Source of the DNA: Blautia_A ammoniilytica
GTDB taxonomy: Bacteria; Bacillota; Clostridia; Lachnospirales; Lachnospiraceae
DNA: 64,000 bases
Assembly: GCF_025566965.1 (NCBI RefSeq)
Contig: NZ_JAOQJL010000009.1
Location: 53,581-117,580 of the forward strand
Reading direction: 5' to 3'
Part shown: in pieces, positions 43,557 to 51,880 of the stretch
Layout: each line of letters opens with the position of its first letter
How positions within the stretch are numbered: the first letter of the stretch is position 1
The notes under the pieces: model-generated
Database searches by the model: none
Told to the model about the DNA's origin: nothing
What the model saw: only the letters and a program-made list of their open reading frames with translations
Program-made: the position numbers and the translations under genes

Positions 43557-44990
43557 ATGAGCACAGACAGATACACAAGTCCGTTATCCGAGCGTTATGC
43601 AAGCAGAGAGATGCAGTATATTTTTTCACAGGATATGAAGTTCCGTACCTGGAGAAAGCTGTGGATCGCACTTGCAGAGACAGAGAAAGAACTGGGGCTT
43701 CATATTACCCAGGAGCAGATCGATGAGATGAAAGCCCATGCAGAGGACATCAATTATGATGTGGCAAAAGCAAGGGAAAAGGAAGTCCGTCATGATGTAA
43801 TGTCTCATGTGTACGCTTACGGAGTTCAGTGTCCCAAGGCAAAAGGAATCATCCATCTGGGAGCTACCTCCTGTTATGTAGGGGACAACACAGATATCAT
43901 CATTATGGTAGAAGCATTGAAGCTGGTTCAGAAGAAGTTGGTGAATGTTGTTGCAGAGCTGTCCAGGTTTGCAGACAAATACAAGGATCAGCCCACACTG
44001 GCTTTTACACATTTTCAGCCTGCACAGCCTACTACAGTAGGGAAAAGAGCAACCTTATGGTGTCAGGAGTTCCTTATGGATCTGGAAGATCTGGAGTATG
44101 TACTAGGAACCATCAAGCTGCTTGGCTCCAAAGGAACTACAGGTACACAGGCAAGCTTCCTGGAGCTTTTTGACGGAGACCAGGAGACTATCGACAAGAT
44201 CGATCCAATGATCGCACAGAAGATGGGATTTAAGGCATGCTATCCGGTATCCGGCCAGACCTATTCCAGAAAGGTTGATACCCGTGTTGCAAATATCCTT
44301 GCAGGTATTGCTGCCAGCGCACATAAGATGTCCAATGACATCCGTCTTTTACAGCATCTGAAAGAAGTGGAAGAGCCTTTTGAGAAGTCTCAGATCGGAT
44401 CTTCTGCTATGGCATACAAGAGAAATCCTATGAGAAGTGAGCGTATTGCTTCCTTATCCAGATATGTGATGATAGATGCATTGAATCCGGCTATCACCTC
44501 TGCCACCCAGTGGTTTGAAAGAACTTTGGATGATTCAGCAAATAAGCGTCTTTCCATTCCGGAAGGATTCCTTGCTATTGATGGTATACTGGATCTGTGT
44601 CTGAATGTGGTTGATGGGTTGGTTGTTTATCCTAAGGTGATCGAGAAGCATATGATGGCTGAACTTCCGTTTATGGCTACTGAGAACATTATGATGGATG
44701 CAGTAAAGGCAGGCGGAGACCGCCAGGAACTGCATGAGCGTATCCGTGAGCTTTCCATGGAAGCAGGAAAGACTGTAAAGGTAGAAGGAAAGGATAACAA
44801 TCTTCTTGAACTGATCGCTGCGGATCCTGCTTTCAACCTTACATTGGAAGAACTGCAGAAAACAATGGATCCTAAGAAGTATGTTGGCCGTGCAAAAGAG
44901 CAGACAGAAAGCTTTGTTGCAAAGGTAGTAACCCCTGTGCTGGATGCCCATAAAGAGATGCTTGGCATGCACGCAGAGATTAATGTATAA
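43557..44990 (+). CDS. purB: Adenylosuccinate lyase
   Basis: PurB catalyses two steps of purine synthesis: SAICAR to AICAR and adenylosuccinate to AMP, 477 residues. ATG 43557 follows AATAGGAGAACG; earlier in-frame starts fall in the promoter region. The family signature GSSAMAYKRNPMRSER lies near residue 282, with the substrate-binding HLGATSCYVGDN near 98 and FTHFQPAQPTT near 151. The companion gene purA is 3 kb downstream, separated by lemA-DUF2207 and two repeat elements. Confidence 0.96.
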   Translation: MSTDRYTSPLSERYASREMQYIFSQDMKFRTWRKLWIALAETEKELGLHITQEQIDEMKAHAEDINYDVAKAREKEVRHDVMSHVYAYGVQCPKAKGIIHLGATSCYVGDNTDIIIMVEALKLVQKKLVNVVAELSRFADKYKDQPTLAFTHFQPAQPTTVGKRATLWCQEFLMDLEDLEYVLGTIKLLGSKGTTGTQASFLELFDGDQETIDKIDPMIAQKMGFKACYPVSGQTYSRKVDTRVANILAGIAASAHKMSNDIRLLQHLKEVEEPFEKSQIGSSAMAYKRNPMRSERIASLSRYVMIDALNPAITSATQWFERTLDDSANKRLSIPEGFLAIDGILDLCLNVVDGLVVYPKVIEKHMMAELPFMATENIMMDAVKAGGDRQELHERIRELSMEAGKTVKVEGKDNNLLELIAADPAFNLTLEELQKTMDPKKYVGRAKEQTESFVAKVVTPVLDAHKEMLGMHAEINV

Positions 44991-44996
44991 CAGCCA

Positions 44997-45178
44997 TTTA
45001 TCTCAGTCGAGAAGACTCCCATTTCTTTCAGGTGGTAAGTAACAGCAAGTTCGTCTCAGTGGGAGTCCAATCTCCGACTGAGATAAACGCTCCGCGAGGA
45101 TGCGCAGTGATTCTGTAAAGAATATGTCAGCTTACGCTGACCAGAATCACGCGCCAAGTCTCGCGGCTGCTCGACTTG
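44997..45178 (+). repeat. Multi-hairpin repeat element, full copy A
   Basis: Three adjacent hairpins. The first has a perfect 13-bp stem (44997-45009 with 45075-45087) enclosing GACTCCCA/TGGGAGTC (45014-45021, 45060-45067). The second pairs 45092-45098 with 45160-45166 and 45102-45115 with 45142-45154; on its 5' side lies a 10-nt bulge ending AATAT, next to a GTCAGC/GCTGAC tip. The third is CAAGTC/GACTTG (45155-45160, 45173-45178). No ORF. It lies between purB and lemA, starting 6 nt after the purB stop. Confidence 0.8.
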
Positions 45179-45236
45179 AAAGCTGTGGCTGTTCTGGAAA
45201 GCCTGATGGTTTTCCGTGATGGAGGGAGAAAGAAAA

Positions 45237-45794
45237 ATGTTAAAAATTGTGATTATTGTACTGGCAATAGTTGTACTTTTGGTGCTCTGGCTTGTGTCCT
45301 CCTATAATGGATTTGTCAGACTTCGCAACAAAAGCGAAGAAGCCTTTTCAGCTATGGATGTATCCTTAAAGAAACGGTATGATCTGATTCCTAATTTTGT
45401 GGAAACTGTAAAAGGTTATGCCAAGCACGAACAGGACACACTTCAGGCTGTGATCAATGCCAGAAATATGGCTATGAATGCCAACAGTCCGGAGCAGAAA
45501 ATAGCAAATGACAATGCACTTTCAGGTACACTGAAAAGTCTGTTTGCACTTACAGAAAGTTATCCGGATCTGAAAGCAAACCAGAACTTTCTGAGTCTGC
45601 AGAATCAGCTTTCCCGTATTGAGGAAGAAATTGCAGGTTCAAGAAGATACTATAATGGTGTTGTTAATAAATACAACACGAAAACAGAGATGTTCCCAGG
45701 CAATATTCTTGCGTCACTTTTCGGCTTCAAGAGAAAACCTCTTTATGAAGTAAATTCTGATGCTGAAAGAGAAAATGTAAAGGTTTCTTTTTGA
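45237..45794 (+). CDS. LemA family membrane-associated protein
   Basis: LemA protein, 185 residues: one N-terminal membrane helix (about 3-22), then a four-helix bundle with the family pattern LVSSYNGFVRLRNKSEEAFSAMDVS cut at SYNGFVRLRNKSEEAF, and KRYDLIPNFVETVKGY near 52, NARN near 77 and ASRRYYNGVVNKYN-like (GSRRYYNGVVNKYN) near 145. I use ATG 45237 after GGAGGGAG. LemA genes often pair with DUF2207 or TPM-domain genes, as here; the biochemical function is not established. Confidence 0.9.
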   Translation: MLKIVIIVLAIVVLLVLWLVSSYNGFVRLRNKSEEAFSAMDVSLKKRYDLIPNFVETVKGYAKHEQDTLQAVINARNMAMNANSPEQKIANDNALSGTLKSLFALTESYPDLKANQNFLSLQNQLSRIEEEIAGSRRYYNGVVNKYNTKTEMFPGNILASLFGFKRKPLYEVNSDAERENVKVSF

Positions 45795-45828
45795 CATCAA
45801 ACAAGAAACCTGAGCAGGAGGAGAAAGT

Positions 45829-47802
45829 ATGCTTAAGAAAGTCAGCCTGTCAACAATATTCCAGATCGGCATACTGGTTGTTATTGGAATCATGTTTTGT
45901 ATGACAGGGAATATCCTGGGAGTGGTAAGCGGTGACAGCAGCACCCTTGAATATGACCACAATATGGATACTGAGAATTACCATGTGGAAGTGACCATTG
46001 GGGAAGACAACAGTTACCTGGTAAGTGAGACGATCCAGGTGGACATGCTTAGGGAACGCCATGGAATTTACCGCTATATTCCAATGAAAGGCACCATTCA
46101 GAATGTGCAAGGGGAAAAGATCCCTTATTTTGCTGATATAGAGTTGGAATACTGCAATACAAATGTAGAAGAGAGTACAGACGAGGGTTTCTATGTTCTT
46201 AAGCTTGGAGATGCGGATCATACGGTATATGGCCCACAGACCTATTACATGGAGTACTCAGTTACACCGTTAGTACAAGAAAAAGCATATACAGATGTAT
46301 ATTACAACCTGTTTCCTTTAAGCTGGCAGAATGTGATTCCAGAAGGCAGCAGCTTTATAGTAAGCTTTCCAAAGAATTTTGATCATGAAAAGCTGGAATT
46401 ATATTATGGAAGTTACGGATCGACTGCAGATGGGAAGGAACTGATGGATCTTGTCTGGGATGGGAATACCCTGGAAGGTACGCTGACCCAGGATATGGAA
46501 TTTGGCAGCGGCATTACCATGTATGTCCAGATGGGAGATGATTATTTTACAGGAAGTAATCTGATCCCTCCTGTGAATACGATCCTGGTGGCTGCTTCCG
46601 TGGTGATCCTGGTGCTGGTGATCTTTATGTTCCAACATTTCGGGAGGGACGAAGAGATCATTACATCTGTACAGTTTCAGCCCCCTGTAGATCTGGACAG
46701 TGCAGCAGTAGGGTATATTATTGACGGCAGTGTGGAGGATAAGGATGTTTTGTCCCTGATCCTTTACTGGGCAGACAGAGGTCATCTTCAGATCAAAGAT
46801 ACCGGCAAGAAAAAGGATCTTACACTGATAAAGACAGCACTTCCATTGCCTGTGGATGCTCCCAAATATGAAAGAACCCTGTTTGATAAGCTTTTCAAAA
46901 AAGGGGATTCTGTCAGGATTTCTAGCCTGAAATATAAATGTGCAGGTACAATTGATACGGTTAAGAGCCAGGTTAAGGATTATGTGAAGGCAAAGGGCGG
47001 TCTTTATACCACTTCCTCTACTGTGGCAAGAGTGTTTGCTGTTCTGATCAGCTTTGTGCCCATGTGCATCTTTCTTGTGATGATGCTTGTGCTGAATAAG
47101 TTTTGGATCCTGCAGCAGATTTTCAGTGTGTTTTCACTGATTCTGATGGTGATCGGTATGGTTCTTCTTTGCTCTGCTGTTGATAAATGGCATGGCAGGC
47201 GAGGTGCCGGCCGTATTGGAGGCGGGTTCATAGGAATCTGTTTTTACCTGTGTGGGATTGCACTTGTGACAGGTATTTATCTCTCCGGCTTAAGACAGCA
47301 GAATGTGTTTGATTTTACACGTGGGCTGGCAGTGGCAGCAGTGGCATCCTTTATATGCCTGTTCTTTACAGCATTTATGAAAAAAAGAACTGAAAAATGT
47401 GTGGATTGGATGGGACGTTTGCTTGGGCTTAGGGAGTTTATTAAAACAGCAGAGCTTGACCGTTTGAAGGCAATGGCAGAAGATAATCCGGAATGGTTTT
47501 ATAGTGTACTGCCATACACCTATGTGTTCGGTCTTTCTGATGTATTTGCAAAGAGACTGGAAACCTTAGCTATTCCTGCACCTGAGTGGTATGTAAGCAG
47601 TTCCCCGGATTACGTAACATGGAATTATTATATGTTCAGCAGGCAGATGTCAAAGAGCATGCAGCATGTAACAAGCACCCTTACCAAGGTGGATCCGGGA
47701 AGTTCATCAGGAGGCGGAAGCAGCGGAGGATCTTCCGGTGGAAGCAGCAGCGGAGGCTTTTCTGGCGGCGGTTTTGGCGGCGGAGGCGGCGGAAGCTGGT
47801 AA
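45829..47802 (+). CDS. DUF2207 domain membrane protein with Gly/Ser-rich tail
   Basis: A 657-residue membrane protein. A signal anchor (about 8-30) is followed by an extracellular beta-rich DUF2207 domain (about 45-240, including ERHGIYRYIP near 75), a membrane helix near 245-265, a cytoplasmic part with a winged-helix-like stretch, and more helices near 395-510. The last 35 residues are Gly and Ser ending GGGGGGSW, a tail common in this family and in TPM proteins. It is paired with lemA (34-nt gap). A role in envelope stress or protein quality control is only suggested by LemA association. Confidence 0.85.
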   Translation: MLKKVSLSTIFQIGILVVIGIMFCMTGNILGVVSGDSSTLEYDHNMDTENYHVEVTIGEDNSYLVSETIQVDMLRERHGIYRYIPMKGTIQNVQGEKIPYFADIELEYCNTNVEESTDEGFYVLKLGDADHTVYGPQTYYMEYSVTPLVQEKAYTDVYYNLFPLSWQNVIPEGSSFIVSFPKNFDHEKLELYYGSYGSTADGKELMDLVWDGNTLEGTLTQDMEFGSGITMYVQMGDDYFTGSNLIPPVNTILVAASVVILVLVIFMFQHFGRDEEIITSVQFQPPVDLDSAAVGYIIDGSVEDKDVLSLILYWADRGHLQIKDTGKKKDLTLIKTALPLPVDAPKYERTLFDKLFKKGDSVRISSLKYKCAGTIDTVKSQVKDYVKAKGGLYTTSSTVARVFAVLISFVPMCIFLVMMLVLNKFWILQQIFSVFSLILMVIGMVLLCSAVDKWHGRRGAGRIGGGFIGICFYLCGIALVTGIYLSGLRQQNVFDFTRGLAVAAVASFICLFFTAFMKKRTEKCVDWMGRLLGLREFIKTAELDRLKAMAEDNPEWFYSVLPYTYVFGLSDVFAKRLETLAIPAPEWYVSSSPDYVTWNYYMFSRQMSKSMQHVTSTLTKVDPGSSSGGGSSGGSSGGSSSGGFSGGGFGGGGGGSW

Positions 47803-47815
47803 TGTGGTTTTAGAA

Positions 47816-47992
47816 ATATCAGCTGGGAGATGACTCCCACCTCTATAGGTGGTGAGCAACAAGCTGGTATCAGTGGTGGGAGTCAATCCCCCAGCTGATA
47901 TAGCCTCCGGCAGGATTGCAGAGGTGCGCAGGAGAAGTATGTCATGCAATTGCATGACGCGCACCTCGCAGCAAGAATGCCGAGGCATTCTT
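47816..47992 (+). repeat. Multi-hairpin repeat element, full copy B
   Basis: Same architecture as 44997-45178. The first hairpin stem is 47816-47827 with 47890-47901, enclosing GACTCCCACC and GGTGGGAGTC. A long second hairpin runs about 47903-47985; its GTCATGC/GCATGAC tip is preceded by an 11-nt bulge ending AGTAT. The third is AAGAATGCC/GGCATTCTT (47973-47981, 47984-47992). It starts 13 nt after the DUF2207 stop and ends before purA. The stems differ in sequence from copy A but pair in the same places. Confidence 0.8.
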
Positions 47993-48012
47993 GAATAAAA
48001 AAATAGTATAGG

Positions 48013-48037
48013 ATGTTTCCGGATTTACGGTAAACAT
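48013..48037 (+). promoter_or_regulatory. Leader palindrome of purA (shared with purB)
   Basis: ATGTTTCCG (48013-48021) and CGGTAAACAT (48028-48037) form the same ATGTTT-CCG-CGG-AAACAT pattern seen before purB. It lies 27 nt before the purA ATG. A weak -10 (TATAGG, 48007-48012) immediately precedes it. Confidence 0.58.
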
Positions 48038-48063
48038 AAAAAGACACGAGGAGGAATTGTGTT

Positions 48064-49344
48064 ATGATCAAAGCAGTAGTAGGCGCTAACTGGGGCGATG
48101 AGGGAAAAGGAAAGATTACCGATATGTTGGCTCAGGAAGCGGATGTTGTTGTAAGATTCCAGGGAGGAGCTAATGCAGGACATACCATCGTCAATGACTA
48201 TGGCAAATTTGCACTGCATACACTTCCATCTGGTGTATTTTCCGGTCGTACCACAAGTGTGATCGGAAATGGTGTGGCACTGGATATTCCTGTATTTTTT
48301 AAAGAATATAATGAGATTGTCAGCAGAGGCGTACCGGCACCTAAGATCCTGATCTCTGACAGAGCACAGATCGTTATGCCTTATCATCCTCTGTTTGATC
48401 AGTATGAGGAGGAAAGACTGGGAGGCAGATCCTTTGGATCTACCAAATCAGGTATTGCACCTTTCTATTCCGACAAATATGCAAAGATCGGTTTTCAGGT
48501 AAATGAACTGTTTGACAATGAGAAACTGAGAGAGAAGGTTGAAAGCGTTTGCCAGGTTAAGAATGTTATGTTAGAGCATCTTTACCATAAGCCGCTTCTG
48601 AATCCGGATGAGATCATGGATAAGCTGATGGAATACAAAGAAATGGTTGCTCCATATGTAGGAGACGTATCTCTTTTCCTGTGGAACGCACTGAAAGAAG
48701 GGAAAGAGATCCTTCTTGAGGGACAGCTTGGTTCCATGAAAGATCCTGATCATGGTATCTACCCAATGGTTACATCTTCTTCTACACTGGCAGGCTATGG
48801 TGCCATCGGTGCAGGAGTTCCTCCATATGAGATCAAGAAGATCATTGCTGTAAGTAAAGCATATTCCAGTGCTGTAGGTGCTGGTGCATTTGTATCTGAG
48901 ATCTTTGGTGATGAGGCTGATGAACTGAGAAAACGCGGTGGTGACGGCGGTGAGTTTGGTGCTACTACCGGACGCCCAAGACGTATGGGATGGTATGACT
49001 GTGTTGCATCCAAGTATGACTGCCGTATCCAGGGAGCTACAGATGTGGCTTTTACAGTTCTTGATGTTCTTGGATATCTGGATGAGATTCCGGTTTGTGT
49101 AGGATATGAGATTGACGGTCAGGTAACAACTGATTTCCCAACTACCTGCAAGCTGGAAAAAGCAAAACCCGTACTGGAAAAGCTTCCGGGATGGAAATGT
49201 GATATCCGCGGAATCAAGAAATACGAAGATCTTCCGGAAAACTGCAGAAATTATATTGAGTTTATTGAGAAGCAGATCGAGTGCCCGATTACAATGGTTT
49301 CAAACGGACCGGGAAGAAATGATATTATTTATAGAAACAGGTAA
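48064..49344 (+). CDS. purA: Adenylosuccinate synthase
   Basis: PurA condenses IMP and aspartate with GTP to adenylosuccinate, the step before PurB, 426 residues. The P-loop-like GANWGDEGKGK is near residue 6, GGANAGHT near 36, IGNGVALD near 68 and TTTGRPRRMGW-type (GATTGRPRRMGWYD) near 299. ATG 48064 follows GAGGAGG. It has its own leader and a terminator downstream, so it is not cotranscribed with purB unless by read-through. Confidence 0.97.
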   Translation: MIKAVVGANWGDEGKGKITDMLAQEADVVVRFQGGANAGHTIVNDYGKFALHTLPSGVFSGRTTSVIGNGVALDIPVFFKEYNEIVSRGVPAPKILISDRAQIVMPYHPLFDQYEEERLGGRSFGSTKSGIAPFYSDKYAKIGFQVNELFDNEKLREKVESVCQVKNVMLEHLYHKPLLNPDEIMDKLMEYKEMVAPYVGDVSLFLWNALKEGKEILLEGQLGSMKDPDHGIYPMVTSSSTLAGYGAIGAGVPPYEIKKIIAVSKAYSSAVGAGAFVSEIFGDEADELRKRGGDGGEFGATTGRPRRMGWYDCVASKYDCRIQGATDVAFTVLDVLGYLDEIPVCVGYEIDGQVTTDFPTTCKLEKAKPVLEKLPGWKCDIRGIKKYEDLPENCRNYIEFIEKQIECPITMVSNGPGRNDIIYRNR

Positions 49345-49351
49345 AAGTTTT

Positions 49352-49395
49352 GAGGGACCGGCCAGTGGAGAACAGCTTGCTGGCCCCTCTTTTTA
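49352..49395 (+). terminator. purA terminator
   Basis: An interrupted GC-rich stem (GAGGG...GGCCAG, 49352-49365, with CTGGCCCCTC, 49380-49389) followed by TTTTT, 8 nt after the purA stop. Confidence 0.7.
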
Positions 49396-49418
49396 TCTGT
49401 CAGGAAGGCGGAAGTATT

Positions 49419-50222
49419 ATGAAAAATTTAAAAAAGGCAGCTGCGATTTTAGGAATAGTGGTTCTTCTGCTGGCAGCCTGTATGCCAATGTTTTTTGCAA
49501 TGACAGACAGCAATCTGTTCAGGGCTTCCTGGGGAGTAGCCATTCTTGTGCCTATTCTTGGATATCTGTTTTGGATGATGTACAGGCTGCTGGATAAAAG
49601 AAAAGGGAGTGCAGAGGGTAAAATGAAAAATGTGATTTTTGATGTAGGACTGGTTCTGGTTGACTTTGACTGGCAGGGGTATCTTAAGTCTTTTGGCTTT
49701 CCAGAGGAAGAGAATAAGCTGATCGGTGAAAAGGTATTTCTCAGCCAGCAGTGGAATGAGAGAGATCGCGGCCTTTATGATGAGGAAACTTACGTAAAGG
49801 CTTTTGAAAGAGCATTACCGGAATATGCACAGGATGTAAGGAAGGTTCTGGAAGGTTCCGGTAAAACTATTAAGGTGCGGGATTATGCAGATACCTGGAC
49901 AAAGTACCTGAGAAGCAAAGGGTATCGTCTGTATGTGCTTTCCAATTACTGTGATTATGCATTAAAACAAACAAGAAAGGATCTTACTTTCCTGAAAAAT
50001 ATGGATGGGATCATTTTTTCCTGCGAAGTGCAGCAGCTGAAACCGGAAAAGGATATTTATGAAACCCTGCTGGGCAGATACGGGCTGAAAGCAGAAGAAA
50101 GTGTATTTCTGGATGACAGGGCTGAGAATTGTGAGGCGGCCAGACAGCTTGGCATCCATGCCATCCAGTTTCATGATTTTAAGCAGGCAGTGGCCGAGCT
50201 GGAGAAGCTGGGCATAAAATAA
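49419..50222 (+). CDS. HAD-family hydrolase with two N-terminal membrane helices
   Basis: A 267-residue protein from ATG 49419 (GGCGG upstream). Residues 5-27 and 34-57 are hydrophobic helices. A haloacid-dehalogenase domain begins near residue 69: NVIFDVGLVLVDFDW (motif I; the first Asp is present, the second acidic position is replaced by LV), YVLSNYCDY (motif II), KPEKDIYE (motif III Lys) and FLDDRAENCEAA (motif IV). This resembles YihX-like sugar-phosphate phosphatases. ATG 49623 could start a soluble HAD alone, so the membrane part may be a fusion. The substrate is unknown. Confidence 0.8.
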   Translation: MKNLKKAAAILGIVVLLLAACMPMFFAMTDSNLFRASWGVAILVPILGYLFWMMYRLLDKRKGSAEGKMKNVIFDVGLVLVDFDWQGYLKSFGFPEEENKLIGEKVFLSQQWNERDRGLYDEETYVKAFERALPEYAQDVRKVLEGSGKTIKVRDYADTWTKYLRSKGYRLYVLSNYCDYALKQTRKDLTFLKNMDGIIFSCEVQQLKPEKDIYETLLGRYGLKAEESVFLDDRAENCEAARQLGIHAIQFHDFKQAVAELEKLGIK

Positions 50223-50264
50223 ATGCGGAAAGCAGTCCTTATCTGTACCGCATTCCGCATTTTC
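50222..50264 (+). terminator. Terminator after the HAD gene
   Basis: AATGCGGA (50222-50229) pairs with TCCGCATT (50254-50261), followed by TT. The loop is 24 nt, so it is a weaker candidate. Confidence 0.5.
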
Positions 50265-50285
50265 CAGGGGAGGATATAAGTTACA

Positions 50286-50329
50286 GTAACTGTTTGGTAC
50301 CGGCAGAAGCCTGCCTGCTGAACAGTTAC
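50286..50329. repeat. GTAAC...GTTAC palindromic repeat, copy 3
   Basis: GTAACTGTT and AACAGTTAC form the outer stem (50286-50294, 50321-50329), with CCGGCAG...CCTGCC inside. TTTT follows immediately, so it could also terminate transcription. It fills the middle of the 324-nt gap before the SEC-C gene. Confidence 0.65.
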
Positions 50330-50442
50330 TTTTGCTTTATCATTTGTAATGACGTCATTGAAGGGGTTCAATGAACAATCATAGTATAGGCATATAGAAT
50401 TGATTTTATACATGGAAAAAAACGCGTAATCTGCTAAAAGAA

Positions 50443-50471
50443 TTGCGTAATGATTTAAAAGATGTTATAAT
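50443..50471 (+). promoter_or_regulatory. Promoter for the SEC-C protein gene
   Basis: TTGCGT (50443-50448), 17-nt spacer, TATAAT (50466-50471), 75 nt before the ATG. Confidence 0.72.
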
Positions 50472-50546
50472 AGATGAAATCCGGTCTGCAGATGCAGGAC
50501 CTAAGGAAATGAAAAATGAATCTTATTTGAAAAGAGGAACCAAGAA

Positions 50547-51062
50547 ATGAGCGACAAGACCATTTTAGAGCAGTGGCGTGGGATTGCCTATGATCAGCAG
50601 GCAGACCGCAATAAACTCCAGAGATTCTGGGCAAATTATTTTAACATTGAAAAAGGTATTTATGAGCAGCTTTTAGAGAATCCGGATGAGGTTGTTACCG
50701 GCACAGTAAAAGAGCTTGCTGAGAAATATGGACAGGAAGTACTTACCATGGTAGGTTTCCTGGATGGTATTAATGACAGCCTGAAGGTGAAGAATCCTAT
50801 TGAGACTATGGATGAGAATACAACTGTAAGTCTGTGCTTTGACAAAGAACTTCTGTATAAGAATATGGTAGATGCAAAAGCAGACTGGCTGTATGAACTG
50901 CCTCAGTGGGATAAGATCTTTACTCCTGAGAAGAGAAAAGAACTTTATTTGGAGCAGAAGAAGTCAGGAACTGTGATCAAGCCACATAAAGTAGGCCGTA
51001 ATGATCCATGTCCTTGCGGAAGCGGCAAGAAATATAAATATTGCTGTGGCAGAAATAAATAA
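50547..51062 (+). CDS. SEC-C zinc-motif protein
   Basis: A 171-residue, mostly helical protein. The last 22 residues form a SEC-C zinc-binding motif: GRNDPCPCGSGKKYKYCC, with the CxC and CC ligands also found at the end of SecA. The first 145 residues (FWANYFNIEKGIYEQLL, then VLTMVGFLDGINDSL) are not a domain I can name. SEC-C tails contact ribosomes, SecB or other proteins, so an adaptor role is likely but unproven. Own promoter; the next gene follows after 12 nt. Confidence 0.85.
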   Translation: MSDKTILEQWRGIAYDQQADRNKLQRFWANYFNIEKGIYEQLLENPDEVVTGTVKELAEKYGQEVLTMVGFLDGINDSLKVKNPIETMDENTTVSLCFDKELLYKNMVDAKADWLYELPQWDKIFTPEKRKELYLEQKKSGTVIKPHKVGRNDPCPCGSGKKYKYCCGRNK

Positions 51063-51074
51063 AACGGTTTTTTG

Positions 51075-51821
51075 ATGAACGTATTCATTTTTTCGGCAGG
51101 TATTCTTTGCCTGACCTATTATATAGTAATTATTATCCATGCAGGTATTACGGCAGATTTTGCCTGGATCTGGCCTGCAGGAACTGTTCTTTTGTGGGGA
51201 TGGTGTCTGGTCAGACGACACATGGAACGATATGAACTGCAGCTTCCTGACTGGATCAGTATGGCAGGTTATGTGCTGCTGGCAGCAGGTATTTGCTTAT
51301 TTACATTTCTGTTGATCTGTGTGATCCACGGGATGCAGGCAAAAGGAAAACCGGGACTTGAGTATGTAGTTGTTCTTGGGGCGCAGGTGAGAGGGCAGAA
51401 GCCATCAAAGGCATTGAAGATGCGTCTGGAAGCGGCCAGGGCTTATGCCAGGGAGAATCCTGATACTGTCCTGATCTTGTCCGGCGGGCAGGGACCTGGT
51501 GAAGATATCACAGAAGCAAAGTGTATGGCAGAGTATCTGCTAGTACATGGGATAGGAAAAGGGCAGATGATCCTCGAGGAACGGTCTGTAAGTACCAGGG
51601 AGAATCTCGTTTTTTCTGATCAGTTGACTGGATGCAGTCATGGGAATTGCGGGATCTTGTCCAATAATTTTCATATTTATCGTGCACTGTGTCTTGCAAG
51701 AAAGTTAGGATATCAGGATTTATGCGGTATCGGAGCAAAGTCGGATCTGATCATGCAGGTACATTATGTGATACGGGAGACAGCAGCCCTAATAAAAGAA
51801 AAAATATCCGGGAATATCTGA
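51075..51821 (+). CDS. YdcF/DUF218 family membrane protein
   Basis: A 248-residue protein with three N-terminal membrane helices (about 2-20, 27-47, 65-88) and a C-terminal DUF218 domain. Family motifs are VVVLGAQVRGQKPS near residue 97, LILSGGQGPGEDITEA near 133 and STRENLVF near 174. Relatives such as SanA and ElyC influence envelope integrity and undecaprenyl-phosphate metabolism; the reaction is not settled. ATG 51075 is preferred to the adjacent TTG. Probably cotranscribed with the SEC-C gene. Confidence 0.85.
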   Translation: MNVFIFSAGILCLTYYIVIIIHAGITADFAWIWPAGTVLLWGWCLVRRHMERYELQLPDWISMAGYVLLAAGICLFTFLLICVIHGMQAKGKPGLEYVVVLGAQVRGQKPSKALKMRLEAARAYARENPDTVLILSGGQGPGEDITEAKCMAEYLLVHGIGKGQMILEERSVSTRENLVFSDQLTGCSHGNCGILSNNFHIYRALCLARKLGYQDLCGIGAKSDLIMQVHYVIRETAALIKEKISGNI

Positions 51822-51830
51822 GTCAGCCCA

Positions 51831-51859
51831 TTGACAAACAGAATTTCCGCATATATAAT
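51831..51859 (+). promoter_or_regulatory. Consensus promoter of the thrS T-box transcript
   Basis: TTGACA (51831-51836), 17-nt spacer, TATAAT (51854-51859): both hexamers are perfect. It lies 9 nt after the YdcF stop, and the T-box RNA begins about 20 nt downstream. Confidence 0.9.
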
Positions 51860-51880
51860 GAGTGCGTAATAAGGAAAAAC

